Shown piece after piece: positions 20,501 through 29,589 of a stretch of DNA of 64,000 nt. The position numbers were made by a program, and so were the translations under genes. How positions within the stretch are numbered: position 1 is the stretch's first letter; each line of letters begins with the position of its first letter. The notes below the pieces were generated by a model, which did no database searches, was not told where the DNA came from, and worked only from the letters and a program-made list of their open reading frames with translations. The DNA is from Paraglaciecola mesophila (GTDB taxonomy: Bacteria > Pseudomonadota > Gammaproteobacteria > Enterobacterales > Alteromonadaceae): contig NZ_CP047656.1 of the NCBI RefSeq assembly GCF_009906955.1, positions 2,373,501 to 2,437,500 on the forward strand, in the 5' to 3' direction.

Positions 20501-21033
20501 TGGTAAAACGATTGGCCGCGATATTAGATGCCAACCTTCAAGTGCGCTCTCGGCTAAATCGCGGTAGCCGATTCAGTATTCAGTTGCCACAGTGTAATCC
20601 TGTTGTCAGCAAACCATCGTTGAAGCTCAATAAAGTGGGCTTTCATGACTTAAAGGTCTTATGTGTTGACGATCAACGCCAAAACCTCGATGCATTGCAA
20701 TCTTTGTTGATCAAATGGAAAGTCACTGTTCATTGTGAACAAACCCCAAAAGGTGCTTTAGCATCGTTAGCGCATTTTATTCCTGATGTGCTCCTAATGG
20801 ATTTTCAGCTGAGCAGCGATATAGAAGGACTCGAATTGATTGGCCAGTTACGCGAGCGTATTTCACATATTACGCCGAATAATGTACCTGCTATATTGAT
20901 CACCGCCAACATTGAGCCAGAAATTATAGAAAATTGTAAAAAGCAAGGCTGTGGATATTTAGCTAAGCCTTTAAAACCGGCTAAGTTGCGGGCGTCGCTG
21001 CAGGCGGCTCAAGCTGAAGCTGTGAGGCAATAA
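17596..21033 (+). CDS. crbS: Hybrid sensor kinase with a Na+/solute-symporter domain, CrbS family
   Basis: The product has 1145 residues: an SSS-type transporter domain with about 13 hydrophobic segments (1-500), a linker, a PAS-like domain (about 610-730), a coiled coil (735-775), a HisKA domain with H794 in LASHDILQPLNAAK, an ATPase domain ending near 1005 (VFDTGSG, GLGLGV), and a receiver with D1069 in LLMDFQL and a KPLKP lysine. This is the CrbS/MxtR architecture known in Vibrio and Pseudomonas to control acetyl-CoA synthetase in response to acetate or short-chain fatty acids. AGGA precedes the ATG. It lies divergent to the symporter operon, and its last 53 bases overlap the 3' end of the response regulator gene. 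Confidence 0.88.
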   Translation: MALGWLLLAIVYLMGLFWLAKWGDGNNALAKRFSSHPAIYSLALAIYCTAWTFFGSVGEASRDNWDYLPILLGPMLLYLFGYRFLRKLIAVSKRQHITTIADFISSRYGKRQTIALLVTLIALLAIVPYVALQLKAIGSAFLMVSGQTHAELIVLGATIFIALFSIYFGTQHADVTEYRRGLMLAISFESVIKLCALIAVASFGYFAYSQHATAPLLHEFASADALGNIWSFSFIAQTLMAAGAVVCLPRQFHVAIVDNLKLSHLKTARWLFPFYLLCIAILIPIISAAGDDMFRHTNQEPDTYVLGMAIGSGSMLLQVLVFVGGLSAATAMIIVATLTLSTMLTNDVILPNLLAEHRGAGVPPNFTKRILLIRRLVISAILFLAYIYYQQMTDSRTLASIGLIAFSLVIQLLPAIVGGLYWKRGHAQGVYAGLMVGIGSWILWLMLPLFNDAGQNLLLNDTINTVAIYSLLANALAYVLFSYVAEVRLIDRIQAEAFVTTTDDKSKQHNILLAQTSVGDLQTLLSTFLGEKRCKQLLSDYQQRNGQILNPGESASEEFVLFSERALGGVIGASSAKALVDSAINGKKLNFEEVVNFFDDTTQAIQFNMSALVASLESLEQGISVIDRDLNLVAWNKSYLALFSYPANMVRVGRPVEDLVRYNAQRGECGAGEIENLVQKRLEHMRKGTSHRFLRQRSDGRTLEMVGTPLPGGGFVTSFNDVTEHIETQHALKEANIDLENRIQKRAQEVQTINAELRLEIQRRAQAETQLVSARKAAEQANASKTRFLALASHDILQPLNAAKLYLGALEETVLNDDTRQTLGKLSNSIHASEALIATLLDIARIDQGELKAEYSATHVPEVLQPLIAEFELMAEHKGLQLRSHIADVWVKTDRTYLYRIMQNFLSNALKYTQQGGVLVAVRQKEQAVLFEVFDTGSGIEPDQVNKIFGDFYRISGNEQQGVGLGLGVVKRLAAILDANLQVRSRLNRGSRFSIQLPQCNPVVSKPSLKLNKVGFHDLKVLCVDDQRQNLDALQSLLIKWKVTVHCEQTPKGALASLAHFIPDVLLMDFQLSSDIEGLELIGQLRERISHITPNNVPAILITANIEPEIIENCKKQGCGYLAKPLKPAKLRASLQAAQAEAVRQ

Positions 21034-21640
21034 GTACCGCTTGGGTACGGTTATTGATTTGTAGTTTCTTAAAGATAGCCGTCACATGTGCTTTCACTGT
21101 GGCGGTAGCAATATCAAGGTTGTAGGCGATTTGTTTGTTCAGTAGCCCATCACGCATGTAGCACAATACCTTATATTGAGCAGGCGTTAAGCTAGCGACT
21201 TTGTCAGCGAGTTCGGCAAATTCGTTATCTAACTCCACTTCGTCACTGGCATACCCTTGTGGTAACCAAATGTCACCTTCAAGCATATTGGTCACGGCTT
21301 GCGCTATTTGCGTCGCGCCTGTGGTTTTGGGTACAAAACCCAGCGCCCCTAAATTAATCACTTTGGTGATAATGGTTGGTTCTTCCAAACCGGATACCAC
21401 GGCCACGGGCAACTCTGGGAAAAGTTTGCGTATATGAATTAAGCCAAATAAGTCACCGCTGCCCGGCATGTGTAAGTCGAGCAGCAGTAAGTCAATGTCT
21501 TTATGTTCTTCTAATAAGGCTACGGTTTGCATTAAATCAGCCGCTTCCAATAGTGATAAATCACTAAAAGACAAAGTTAATGCACCGCGCAAAGCATCGC
21601 GGTACAAAGGGTGATCATCAGCAATCAGTAGCGTTATCAT
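20981..21640 (-). CDS. crbR: LuxR-type response regulator, CrbR family
   Basis: The product has 219 residues. The receiver has the acidic pair in IADDHPLYRD, the phosphorylation site D55 in LLLLDLHMPG and the lysine in FVPKTTG. The C-terminal LuxR/GerE helix-turn-helix is at about 148-210 (LTPAQYKVL, KQIAYNLDIATATVKAHVTAIFKKL). It is the expected partner of the CrbS kinase and sits between that gene and acs. By family, phosphorylated CrbR activates acs transcription. The gene is convergent with crbS and overlaps its end by 53 bases, so antisense effects between the two are possible. Confidence 0.87.
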   Translation of the reverse strand: MITLLIADDHPLYRDALRGALTLSFSDLSLLEAADLMQTVALLEEHKDIDLLLLDLHMPGSGDLFGLIHIRKLFPELPVAVVSGLEEPTIITKVINLGALGFVPKTTGATQIAQAVTNMLEGDIWLPQGYASDEVELDNEFAELADKVASLTPAQYKVLCYMRDGLLNKQIAYNLDIATATVKAHVTAIFKKLQINNRTQAVLIASQLQLEPPAATPAT

Positions 21641-21681
21641 ATTGAAGCCATTTTGACACTCATATCCGAGCGAGTTTCCAT

Positions 21682-23622
21682 TTAGCGATTCAAGCGCTGC
21701 TCAATCAGTGTGTCTACTACACTGGGATCAGCTAGCGTTGATGTATCGCCGAGTTGTTCATATTCATTTGCGGCTATCTTACGTAAGATACGACGCATAA
21801 TCTTACCTGAGCGAGTCTTAGGTAAACCGGACGACCATTGTATCAAATCAGGTGTAGCAATTGGACTAAGTTCTTTACGTACCCAATTAGATACCTCTTT
21901 GGTGAGCTCCTCGTTTACCTCAACTCCCTCGTTGGGCATAAGATAAACATATATGCCCTGACCTTTAAGGTCATGGGGATACCCCACCACTGCCGCCTCA
22001 GCCACAGCTGAGTGGGAAACCAACGCGCTTTCAATTTCAGCTGTCCCTAAGCGATGGCCAGAAACATTCAGTACGTCGTCCACACGCCCTGTGATCCAAA
22101 AATAATCATCTTCGTCACGGCGCGCGCCATCACCTGTGCAATAGGTCCCTGGGTAGGTGGTAAAATAGGTTTGCACAAAGCGTTCATGATCACCATAAAC
22201 GGTACGCGCTTGCCCCGGCCAGCTGTCGGTAATAATTAAGTTCCCATCAGTAGCACCGTGCAACTCATTGCCTTGGCCGTCCACAAGGGCGGGTTGTACA
22301 CCAAAAAACGGATGACTAGCCGCGCCTGGCTTCATTGCCGTTACACTAGGCAATGGCGTTATCATCGCACCACCCGTTTCAGTCTGCCACCATGTATCCA
22401 CAATCGGACAACGAGACTGGCCGACAGTAGTGTAATACCACTGCCACGCTTCAGGATTAATCGGCTCACCAACGGACCCTAATAGACGCAAAGATTCGCC
22501 ACTTATCCCTTCAACAGGGAAATCACCGTGGGCCATTAATGCTCGAATAGCGGTAGGCGCGGTATATAAAATATTTACCTTATGCTTATCAACTATTTGC
22601 CCAATGCGGCGCACATCTGGGTAAGTTGGTACGCCTTCGAACATCACGCTCGTTGCGCCATTAGCAAGCGGCCCATAAACGATATAACTATGCCCTGTAA
22701 CCCAACCAACATCCGCTGCACACCAGTAAATATCCCCCGGTTTGTAATCGAATACGTATTTGTGAGTGATTGACGCCCATAGCAGGTAGCCACCTGTAGT
22801 ATGCACCACCCCTTTTGGTTGGCCTGTTGAGCCTGAGGTATACAGAATAAAGAGCGGGTCTTCAGCGTTCATGACCTCTGGTGGGCAATCCGTACTGCAC
22901 TGTGCGGTAAGCTCATCCCAGCAAACATCGTTTTTACCCCAGTTGACATCATTGCCAGTATGTTTATATACCACCACATGCTCCATACTCGGGCAGTCGT
23001 GTTCAGCCAATGCGCTATCAACATTTGCTTTTAGGGGGATCTGCTTGCCTGCTCTTAATCCTTCATCAGCTGTCATCAATACTTTTGCTTGGCAATTGTT
23101 CACCCGATCAGCAATCGCATTAGGTGAAAAGCCACCGAATATAACAGTGTGCACCGCGCCAATTCTGGCGCAGGCTAACATAGCGTAAACAGCTTGAGGG
23201 ATCATCGGCATATAAATCGCCACACGATCACCTTTGCCTACACCTAGTTTGCGTAAACCGTTGGCTATTTTAGCCACTTCATCGTGCAAGCGGTGGTAAG
23301 TAATAATGTCATGAGAATGCGGGTCATCGCCTTCCCAAATAAACGCTGTCACGTGACCGCGAGTTGCTAGATGACGGTCAATACAATTGTAGGTCACATT
23401 TAATTCACCATCTTCGAACCATTTAATACTGACATTATGGGCATCAAATGAGGTGTTTTTAATTTTAGTTGGTGCAGTGACCCAATCGAGGGATTTCGCT
23501 TGCTCAGCCCAGAAAGCTTCAGGATCTTCCACCGACTGTGCATACATACGTGCGTAGTCTTGCGGTGTAAGGTGGCTTTGCTCTTTAGCGTGTGCTGGAA
23601 CAGGATAAACTTGTTGCGACAT
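21682..23622 (-). CDS. acs: Acetyl-CoA synthetase
   Basis: The ATG at 23622 with GGAG upstream gives 646 residues, the usual Acs length; an extension to 23664 is discarded. The AMP-binding core carries [14 protein letters not shown] near 260-275, WWQTETGG near 415 and the C-terminal lysine in SGKIMRR near 605, which is regulated by acetylation in known Acs enzymes. It activates acetate to acetyl-CoA via acetyl-AMP. The gene lies 41 bases downstream of crbR on the same strand but has its own palindromic site and likely promoter, so I treat it as the main target of CrbR. Confidence 0.96.
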   Translation of the reverse strand: MSQQVYPVPAHAKEQSHLTPQDYARMYAQSVEDPEAFWAEQAKSLDWVTAPTKIKNTSFDAHNVSIKWFEDGELNVTYNCIDRHLATRGHVTAFIWEGDDPHSHDIITYHRLHDEVAKIANGLRKLGVGKGDRVAIYMPMIPQAVYAMLACARIGAVHTVIFGGFSPNAIADRVNNCQAKVLMTADEGLRAGKQIPLKANVDSALAEHDCPSMEHVVVYKHTGNDVNWGKNDVCWDELTAQCSTDCPPEVMNAEDPLFILYTSGSTGQPKGVVHTTGGYLLWASITHKYVFDYKPGDIYWCAADVGWVTGHSYIVYGPLANGATSVMFEGVPTYPDVRRIGQIVDKHKVNILYTAPTAIRALMAHGDFPVEGISGESLRLLGSVGEPINPEAWQWYYTTVGQSRCPIVDTWWQTETGGAMITPLPSVTAMKPGAASHPFFGVQPALVDGQGNELHGATDGNLIITDSWPGQARTVYGDHERFVQTYFTTYPGTYCTGDGARRDEDDYFWITGRVDDVLNVSGHRLGTAEIESALVSHSAVAEAAVVGYPHDLKGQGIYVYLMPNEGVEVNEELTKEVSNWVRKELSPIATPDLIQWSSGLPKTRSGKIMRRILRKIAANEYEQLGDTSTLADPSVVDTLIEQRLNR

Positions 23623-23690
23623 AATGACTCCAAAACTGAATACACAAATGAGAATATTGAGCACTGTACTCGTAAGAACGTAAACCGGAA

Positions 23691-23706
23691 TGAGACCTTG
23701 GTCTTA
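23691..23706 (-). promoter_or_regulatory. Acetate-regulon palindrome, site B (acs)
   Basis: On the acs strand this reads TAAGACCAAGGTCTCA and runs into TTCCGG, a possible -35 box, with TACAGT 16 bases later. It is 69 bases upstream of the acs ATG and nearly identical to the symporter operon site at 17486-17501. Confidence 0.65.
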
Positions 23707-23849
23707 TCCCCTTCTTACAAATAGCCAAACAAAATACTACAAGTCTCGAAGATATTTAACAATCTTCCTATTTACAGCCCAGATAAATCGAGACTTTGCT
23801 AAGCAAAGTGTCTCGTTACACACACACAAATAAAGGTATTTCGTGCGCG

Positions 23850-23865
23850 TAAGACTCAGGTCTTA
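23850..23865 (+). promoter_or_regulatory. Acetate-regulon palindrome, site C (porin)
   Basis: TAAGACTCAGGTCTTA has the same orientation and spacing as the sites before acs and the symporter operon, with a changed centre. It is about 80 bases upstream of the porin ATG. Confidence 0.55.
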
Positions 23866-23944
23866 TAGACCATGAGCTTATGGCGAGCTTTCAAGACCTA
23901 CGCCACAGTAATTGCCGTTTTGAACCATAACAATGGAAATCATC

Positions 23945-25123
23945 ATGGCACGCACTCAAACATTCATTCGACACACACTCACTGGGCTAGCCACTGTAAT
24001 ATTGGTCACTCCCTTTACCATTCAAGCAAAACCATTAGAAAAGACAACGTTCAGCGTGAGTGGTTATGTAAAGGCAGATGCCATGGTGAGTCAATATAGC
24101 GACGGAACGTTAGCCTCAGGCAGTATTGGGCGAGACTTTTATATACCGAGTTTGACACCTACGGGAGGAGAACAAGAAAGTGCTCAATTTGACGCACATA
24201 TCAAACAATCGCGTTTTCGCTTTACGAGCAATACATTGCTCAGTAACGAACAAACAATAACCGGAGTACTTGAATTCGATTTTCATACCACGCCCGATGG
24301 CAATGAACGTATCAGTAATTCCTATGAGCCCAGAATAAGACATGCATTCTTAAAATATAACAATTGGCTGATTGGGCAAACTTGGTCAACCTTTCAAGAT
24401 GTAAGAACCTTACCCGAATCAGTGGATTTTATCGGTGTGACCGACGGAACGATATTCGCTCGCCAAACGATGATCAGATACACCTCTGGTGCATTCGAAG
24501 TTTCACTGGAAAACCCCGAAACCACAGTAACGCCTTTAGGGGGAAACGGTCGAATTGTGGCTGATGACAACTCAGTGCCAGATCTAGCTGCCCGCTACAC
24601 CTTAAATCGACCTTGGGGGCATGTTGCTATCGCGGGTCTTGTGCGTCAACTAGCCTATGTAGATAAACAAGACGGGAATAATATTGATAGCGACGAAATC
24701 AGTTATGGGCTGAGTATCACCAGTAAAATTAACCTTGGCGAAGACGATTTACGTGTCATGGCAAATATCGGCAGAGGCCTAGGACGCTATATAGGCTTAA
24801 ATGCCGTCAACAGTGCCGTGCTCAATGCCAACAACGAGCTAGAAAGCATAGACGTGCGCGGTTTTACGCTAGCCTATCGCCATTTCTGGGACGCCCAGTG
24901 GCGCAGCACTTTCAGTTACGCCATGCTTAGCGCTGACAACGACACAGAGTTAACCGGCTTAGGCGTAATCAAACAAACCTACAGCGCGCGAGCCAACCTT
25001 CTTTACTCTCCTACCCCAGAGCTCACCTTTGCCGCTGAATATGCTTATGCTCAGAAAACATTAGAGTCTGACATTGATGGCGATATGAGCCGGCTGCAAT
25101 TTTCCGCCAAGTACGCTTTTTAG
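23945..25123 (+). CDS. DcaP-like outer-membrane porin
   Basis: The start at 23945 (MARTQTF) is preferred; an ATG at 23933 is in frame. The product has about 392 residues with a signal peptide (about 1-28, ending IQAKP). The mature part is a beta-barrel pattern with VSGYVKADAM at its start, QSRFRFTS, LIGQTWSTFQD near 145 and a final Phe, as in DcaP-type porins. This family forms trimeric channels for small carboxylates. The gene is divergent from acs and carries the acetate-type palindrome, so I infer that it lets acetate or related acids cross the outer membrane. Confidence 0.82.
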   Translation: MARTQTFIRHTLTGLATVILVTPFTIQAKPLEKTTFSVSGYVKADAMVSQYSDGTLASGSIGRDFYIPSLTPTGGEQESAQFDAHIKQSRFRFTSNTLLSNEQTITGVLEFDFHTTPDGNERISNSYEPRIRHAFLKYNNWLIGQTWSTFQDVRTLPESVDFIGVTDGTIFARQTMIRYTSGAFEVSLENPETTVTPLGGNGRIVADDNSVPDLAARYTLNRPWGHVAIAGLVRQLAYVDKQDGNNIDSDEISYGLSITSKINLGEDDLRVMANIGRGLGRYIGLNAVNSAVLNANNELESIDVRGFTLAYRHFWDAQWRSTFSYAMLSADNDTELTGLGVIKQTYSARANLLYSPTPELTFAAEYAYAQKTLESDIDGDMSRLQFSAKYAF

Positions 25124-25183
25124 TGAATGTGTTTGCTGTGCAAACATAGACGAGAGGCAACGCCCAACGTGTCGACTCGTGTT

Positions 25184-25212
25184 GCGCCATCATCTACTGA
25201 TGGCGCTTTTTT
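25184..25212 (+). terminator. Intrinsic terminator after the porin gene
   Basis: GCGCCATCA / TGATGGCGC with a five-base loop and six T residues forms a textbook terminator 60 bases after the porin stop. Confidence 0.9.
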
Positions 25213-25341
25213 AATTCTTTTCTAGCGCTTAGCACGCTTTGTTCACGCCTGAAGCGCCTTAATGATCGTACGTCCCACAGTTTCATCTTTGTGTTATCCG
25301 TAATAAACTCTTCCCATTAAATAAATGAGATCCAAATACGT

Positions 25342-26049
25342 ATGAAAATTGCCATTTTAGGTGCCATGGATGAAGAGATTACCCTTCTAAAACAATCAAT
25401 CACTGGGCTTGCTGAGCATCAACATGCTCATCTAACGCTTTATAGCGGTCAATTGAATGGCATAGAGGTAGTACTGGTAAAATGTGGTATTGGCAAAGTT
25501 GCAGCTGCAGTTGCCACGACCATAATAGTCGACAAATTTTCCCCTGATTATGTCGTTAATACCGGTTCAGCTGGTGGCTTTGATCAGGCTTTGAGCATCG
25601 GCGATGTAGTAATAGCCAATGAAGTTGTGCATCACGACGCTGACTTAACTCACTTTGGCTACGCACTAGGTCAATGCGCTGGGATGCCAGAGACCTACAT
25701 GTGCGATGCTACGCTTATCGACGCAGCTGAAAAGGCCGCATTAACTTTAGGTGAAGTTAAAACCAAGCGTGGTCTAATCTGCACTGGTGATGCATTTATC
25801 GGTAGTGACGAAGCGGCAGCTAAACTGCTCGCAGATTTTCCAGCCATTGCCGCAGCAGAAATGGAAGGTGTGGCTATTGGGCAAACTTGTCACTTGCTGA
25901 ATGTCCCTTTCTTGGTCATTCGTTCGTTATCAGATATTGCAGGCAAAGCCTCAACCGTGTCGTTTCAGACCTATTTGGAGCAAGCAGCAAAACACTCTGC
26001 CCTGCTCGTTATGAATATGATCACGGTCTTGCAACAGGCATCTAAGTAA
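25342..26049 (+). CDS. mtnN: 5'-methylthioadenosine/S-adenosylhomocysteine nucleosidase
   Basis: The product has 235 residues, the normal length for MtnN (Pfs). The N-terminus MKIAILGAMDEE holds the conserved E12, the substrate-binding AAEMEGVA gives E173 and E175, and the catalytic acid is D198 in RSLSDIA. It cleaves adenine from methylthioadenosine and S-adenosylhomocysteine, feeding methionine salvage and the autoinducer-2 precursor. The CbiB-like gene starts eight bases downstream. Confidence 0.95.
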   Translation: MKIAILGAMDEEITLLKQSITGLAEHQHAHLTLYSGQLNGIEVVLVKCGIGKVAAAVATTIIVDKFSPDYVVNTGSAGGFDQALSIGDVVIANEVVHHDADLTHFGYALGQCAGMPETYMCDATLIDAAEKAALTLGEVKTKRGLICTGDAFIGSDEAAAKLLADFPAIAAAEMEGVAIGQTCHLLNVPFLVIRSLSDIAGKASTVSFQTYLEQAAKHSALLVMNMITVLQQASK

Positions 26050-26057
26050 CCGTCACC

Positions 26058-27023
26058 TTGGCGAGCTATATCGACGCGTTATTGTACTCACCAGCACTTC
26101 AGCCTATTTGGCTGCTGGGCGTGGTCATGCTAGTTGAAAGGCTAGTGAACTGGCCTGAGCGCTATCACCCCCTTAGTTTTGCCAAACTAGTGGCGACAAG
26201 GATGGCTGATAAGGTGCACCCTTCAGCAGACAGAGCCATTCTTCAACAGCGAATATCGGGTACGTTAGCGCCCTTGGTACTCATTAGCCCAGTGGCAGTC
26301 ATACTGGCTATTTTTATCACCATGGCCGAGTTTCCGCTCTTTTTTGACGGCTTATTACTCCTTATCGCATTGCAGTATCAAGGGATATTGGCGCAAGCAA
26401 AAAAAGTGAATTCTGCATTGGCGCTGGGTAAAAAAACCTTAGCTCGGCAAATGCTAAAACCCATAGTGCTTCGGGAAACGGATTTACTCTCTGAGGTGGG
26501 AATAGTAAAAGCGACGCTCGAAAGTACCTTGTTGCGGTTTCATCAGCAATACCTTTGCACCGCTCTAACCTTCCTGTTGTTCGGTCCAGTTGCTGCCCTG
26601 TGTTTTCGCTTAGTCTATGAGTTTTCGCATTGCTGGAATACCAAACGTGACCGTTTCAGTTACTTTGGGCAACCTTGCACTACACTATTAAAGGTCATGC
26701 AGTGGCTACCTCTGCGTGTAACCTCATATCTGTACATTCTGTTGGGCAGCGTTCCAAGCGCACTCAAGGCGCAAGGCGAATTACCCCCCTCAAGCTGTAC
26801 ACATCAGACCCTTTTAGCGCTGCACGGTGGTGCAATGGGCATTGAACTAAGTGGGCCTGCTATCTACGAGGGACAGAAAAAGCGTTCGACCAAGTGCGGA
26901 GGAAAACGTCAAGTTCGCTTGGTCGATATCAAACGAACACTGAACAATATAACCATAGTTAAATTTGCATTTTGGGTTATCAGCTTGTGTGTTGGGGTTG
27001 CTATCTTTCGTCTTGGTCTCTAA
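26058..27023 (+). CDS. CbiB/CobD-like membrane protein, diverged
   Basis: The product has 321 residues from a TTG start, eight bases after mtnN. Several hydrophobic segments and a middle part (LSEVGIVKATLES, FGPVAALCFRLVYEF, SYFGQPCTTLLKVMQWLPLRVTSY) follow the CbiB/CobD family, which forms the aminopropanol arm of adenosylcobalamin. The motif usually reading ExxxENxxD is degraded here to ESTLLRFHQQY, so normal catalysis is doubtful. No other cobalamin gene is visible in the window. It may be a repurposed relative or a vestigial enzyme kept by coupling to mtnN. Confidence 0.6.
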   Translation: MASYIDALLYSPALQPIWLLGVVMLVERLVNWPERYHPLSFAKLVATRMADKVHPSADRAILQQRISGTLAPLVLISPVAVILAIFITMAEFPLFFDGLLLLIALQYQGILAQAKKVNSALALGKKTLARQMLKPIVLRETDLLSEVGIVKATLESTLLRFHQQYLCTALTFLLFGPVAALCFRLVYEFSHCWNTKRDRFSYFGQPCTTLLKVMQWLPLRVTSYLYILLGSVPSALKAQGELPPSSCTHQTLLALHGGAMGIELSGPAIYEGQKKRSTKCGGKRQVRLVDIKRTLNNITIVKFAFWVISLCVGVAIFRLGL

Positions 27024-27220
27024 CCTCAGTTACGACGAGTTTGAAAAGGTATTTCATCATAGGTCTCAAGAGTATAAATCTTCACATCTACGTATAACTA
27101 TATACTCCAACGTGGTATATTATTTGCCCTATAGAGTTGGTACTTTAAGTGCGTACAGTGTGCTTACCGCAAAGCGCATTGATTTTTAAGTATCTAGAGC
27201 TGACATAATCTGAGTTGTAT

Positions 27221-27664
27221 ATGGCCCCCAAATTTTCATTTTCTACCGCTTCAGGCAGTTATTCCTTTGACGTTTCTGGCAACATAGTCATTTGCACCTT
27301 AAATGGAGCATGTTGCGATTTAATTGCCCAGCGGTACGTTGCAACTTTGACTAAGATTATTCACAGCTTTCAAGGTGAACCATGGGCTTACCTTGGCAAT
27401 GCGCTATTGCATGAAGCCGCTACTCCACAAGCCGAGGCCCATTTATTTCAAGCATACACCATGAGCCTGCAAAACAATTGTGTCGCTGATGCTTATTGCT
27501 TGATGTCGGCAGTAGGTATTGCGCAGCTTAAGACCATTCGCCACAAAGCGGGTCTCACGTTGCCACTAAGCGAGCGCATATTTTCGAGTGTACCGTTAGC
27601 CATGGAACAACTTAGCAAAGAACTTGTCGAGCACAGCGAGAAAAAAGTCAGATTAGTCAGTTAA
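27221..27664 (+). CDS. Small protein of unknown function
   Basis: The product is about 147 residues from the ATG at 27221, with a TTG six bases earlier as an alternative. It has no signal peptide or membrane segment. The N-terminal part (SGSYSFDVSGNIVICTLNGA) reads like alternating strands and the rest is mixed helix, faintly recalling STAS-like folds; I do not recognise a family. It lies between the CbiB-like gene and the DUF2721 gene on the same strand. Confidence 0.5.
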   Translation: MAPKFSFSTASGSYSFDVSGNIVICTLNGACCDLIAQRYVATLTKIIHSFQGEPWAYLGNALLHEAATPQAEAHLFQAYTMSLQNNCVADAYCLMSAVGIAQLKTIRHKAGLTLPLSERIFSSVPLAMEQLSKELVEHSEKKVRLVS

Positions 27665-27735
27665 CCCCTGTTAGCCGACATACTAAGTTATGGCATAATG
27701 CGCGATTATTCACATGGCAAGAATACGGTTTTAAT

Positions 27736-28152
27736 ATGACGATTACCCTAACCACCCCAGCTATGCTCTTTCCAGCAATCTCTTTATTATTATTGGCCTA
27801 CACAAACCGCTTCTTGACCTTAGCCAGTACCATTCGAAACTTAGATCCTACCCAGGATCAAGAAAACACACACGCCCAAATTAATAACTTACGCAAACGT
27901 ATTCAATTGATAAAACGCATGCAAGAGTTTGGCGCCTTTAGCTTTTTCTTGTGTGTGTTATCTATGTTAGCGATTTACGCAGAGTATCAAACGGTAGGCA
28001 GCACGATTTTTGCGGGTAGTCTAGTACTGTTACTCTATTCACTGGGATTATCAGTTAGAGAGATTAATATTTCAGTAGAAGCGCTGGACTTGCACCTAAG
28101 CCACTTCAATTTAGATAGAAAGAAGCGCAGGTCTCCTCGGGAAAAAGCGTAA
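27736..28152 (+). CDS. DUF2721 membrane protein
   Basis: The product has 138 residues with three hydrophobic segments (about 8-30, 68-88, 90-110) and a basic C-terminus. The pattern TTPAMLFPAISLLLLAYTNRFLTLASTIRNL matches DUF2721 inner-membrane proteins, whose function is unknown. A hairpin follows the stop. Confidence 0.75.
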   Translation: MTITLTTPAMLFPAISLLLLAYTNRFLTLASTIRNLDPTQDQENTHAQINNLRKRIQLIKRMQEFGAFSFFLCVLSMLAIYAEYQTVGSTIFAGSLVLLLYSLGLSVREINISVEALDLHLSHFNLDRKKRRSPREKA

Positions 28153-28156
28153 GGAA

Positions 28157-28193
28157 ATGCGGCTTATTCTGAGTCAGAGCAAGCCACATTTTT
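28157..28193 (+). terminator. Hairpin, possible terminator between convergent genes
   Basis: ATGCGGCTT / AAGCCACAT encloses an inner repeat TCTGA / TCAGA and is followed by a short T run on the plus strand. It lies between the convergent DUF2721 and tyrS genes. Confidence 0.5.
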
Positions 28194-28200
28194 GCCGTAT

Positions 28201-29400
28201 TTAGCCTAGTGTTACTCTAGCAAACTTACGCTTACCAACTTGGAATACGGCCTGCTCTAAGGAACGAAAAGTTGTTTTTTGATCCGCTACCTTTTCACCG
28301 TCCATTTTCACAGCACCTTGTTTGACCATGCGCATCGCTTCAGACGTGGATGCAACTAACCCAGCTTCTTTTAACAAGTTCGCCACAGCCATGCCATCTT
28401 CACCAGCTTCAAACGTGAATTCTGGCATTTCATCTGGGATGGCATTTTTCTGGAAACGCTGAACAAATTCATGATGCGCAGCATCAGCAGCGGCCTCATC
28501 ATGAAAACGCGCAATAATTTCCTTAGCAAGAGCAATTTTGATGTCCCTAGGGTTCGTACCCGCCGCGACTTGTTCTTTGTACTGAGCAATTTCTTCAATC
28601 GCTTTAAAGCTAAGCAAATCGTAATAACGCCACATCAAATCATCAGAAATTGACATGATTTTACCAAACATGTCGCTGGGTGAATCAGTGATACCAATAT
28701 AATTACCCAGTGATTTAGACATTTTTTGCACACCGTCTAACCCTTCAAGCAGAGGTGTCATCAATACCGTTTGCGGACGTTGGCCCTGTCCTTTTTGCAA
28801 CTCACGTCCCATCAATAAATTGAAACGTTGGTCGGTACCCCCTAATTCAACATCTGATTCAAGGGCGACAGAATCCCAACCTTGTACCAGCGGATACAAG
28901 AATTCATGAATGGCAATGGGCTGACCATTTGCGTAACGTTTTTTAAAGTCATCACGCTCAAGCATACGGGCAACGGTTTGACTGGATGCTAGCTTGATCA
29001 TGCCTGATGCCCCTAACGCTTCCATCCACTCTGAGTTAAAACGTATGGTCGTCTTAGTAGGGTCTAGAATTTTAAATACTTGCTCTTTGTACGTTTCGGC
29101 GTTGGCCAATACATCTTCACGGGTTAATGGCTTACGGGTGACATTTTTACCCGTAGGATCACCAATCATGCCGGTAAAGTCACCGATAAGAAAAATAACT
29201 TCATGCCCAAGCTGTTGAAAAGCCCGAAGTTTATTGATAAGTACCGTGTGCCCAAGATGCAAATCTGGAGCGGTAGGATCAAAGCCAGCTTTTATTTTTA
29301 ACGGTTTGCCTTCTTTCAACTTGGCAATCAGCTCTTCTTCTAACAATATTTCTTCAGCACCGCGCTGAAGCTCAGCAAATGCGCTTTGCCAATCTGCCAT
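28201..29400 (-). CDS. tyrS: Tyrosyl-tRNA synthetase, TyrZ-type
   Basis: The product has 399 residues, a class I synthetase with the HLGH signature at 48-51 and KMSKS near 229. A C-terminal S4 RNA-binding domain covers about 330-399. The HLGH start and [12 protein letters not shown] region match the shorter TyrZ subgroup rather than E. coli TyrS. AAGGG precedes the ATG. It charges tRNA-Tyr. Confidence 0.95.
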   Translation of the reverse strand: MADWQSAFAELQRGAEEILLEEELIAKLKEGKPLKIKAGFDPTAPDLHLGHTVLINKLRAFQQLGHEVIFLIGDFTGMIGDPTGKNVTRKPLTREDVLANAETYKEQVFKILDPTKTTIRFNSEWMEALGASGMIKLASSQTVARMLERDDFKKRYANGQPIAIHEFLYPLVQGWDSVALESDVELGGTDQRFNLLMGRELQKGQGQRPQTVLMTPLLEGLDGVQKMSKSLGNYIGITDSPSDMFGKIMSISDDLMWRYYDLLSFKAIEEIAQYKEQVAAGTNPRDIKIALAKEIIARFHDEAAADAAHHEFVQRFQKNAIPDEMPEFTFEAGEDGMAVANLLKEAGLVASTSEAMRMVKQGAVKMDGEKVADQKTTFRSLEQAVFQVGKRKFARVTLG

Positions 29401-29589
29401 TTTAAACCCTTACTAATGTGTTAACTCTAGAAATTTTAATCCGCCATTTTACGTTGCAGCGCTTGGTATTGAAAGGCCGTATAAGGATTAATCAGAGGAT
29501 TCTTCAATTCTTACAGTACCGAAAATGTATAAAAAACAACCTCCCCCTAGAAAATACACCCTAATCATTATATTCTGCACACTTCAAAG

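Larger units (their letters stand above)
23623..23944. promoter_or_regulatory. Divergent promoter region of acs and the porin gene
   Basis: About 320 bases without a gene separate acs and the porin. It holds the acs palindrome (23691-23706) and the porin palindrome (23850-23865). A short reading frame from 23872 overlaps the porin start in another frame and has no coding signs. Confidence 0.6.

Noticed and set aside
23872..24099. Reading frame overlapping the porin start
   Set aside because: It is a frame shadow of the porin; the His/Asn-rich peptide has no coding signs.
26965..27189. Reading frame after the CbiB-like gene
   Set aside because: It overlaps the CbiB-like 3' end in another frame, and I see no ribosome site or family.
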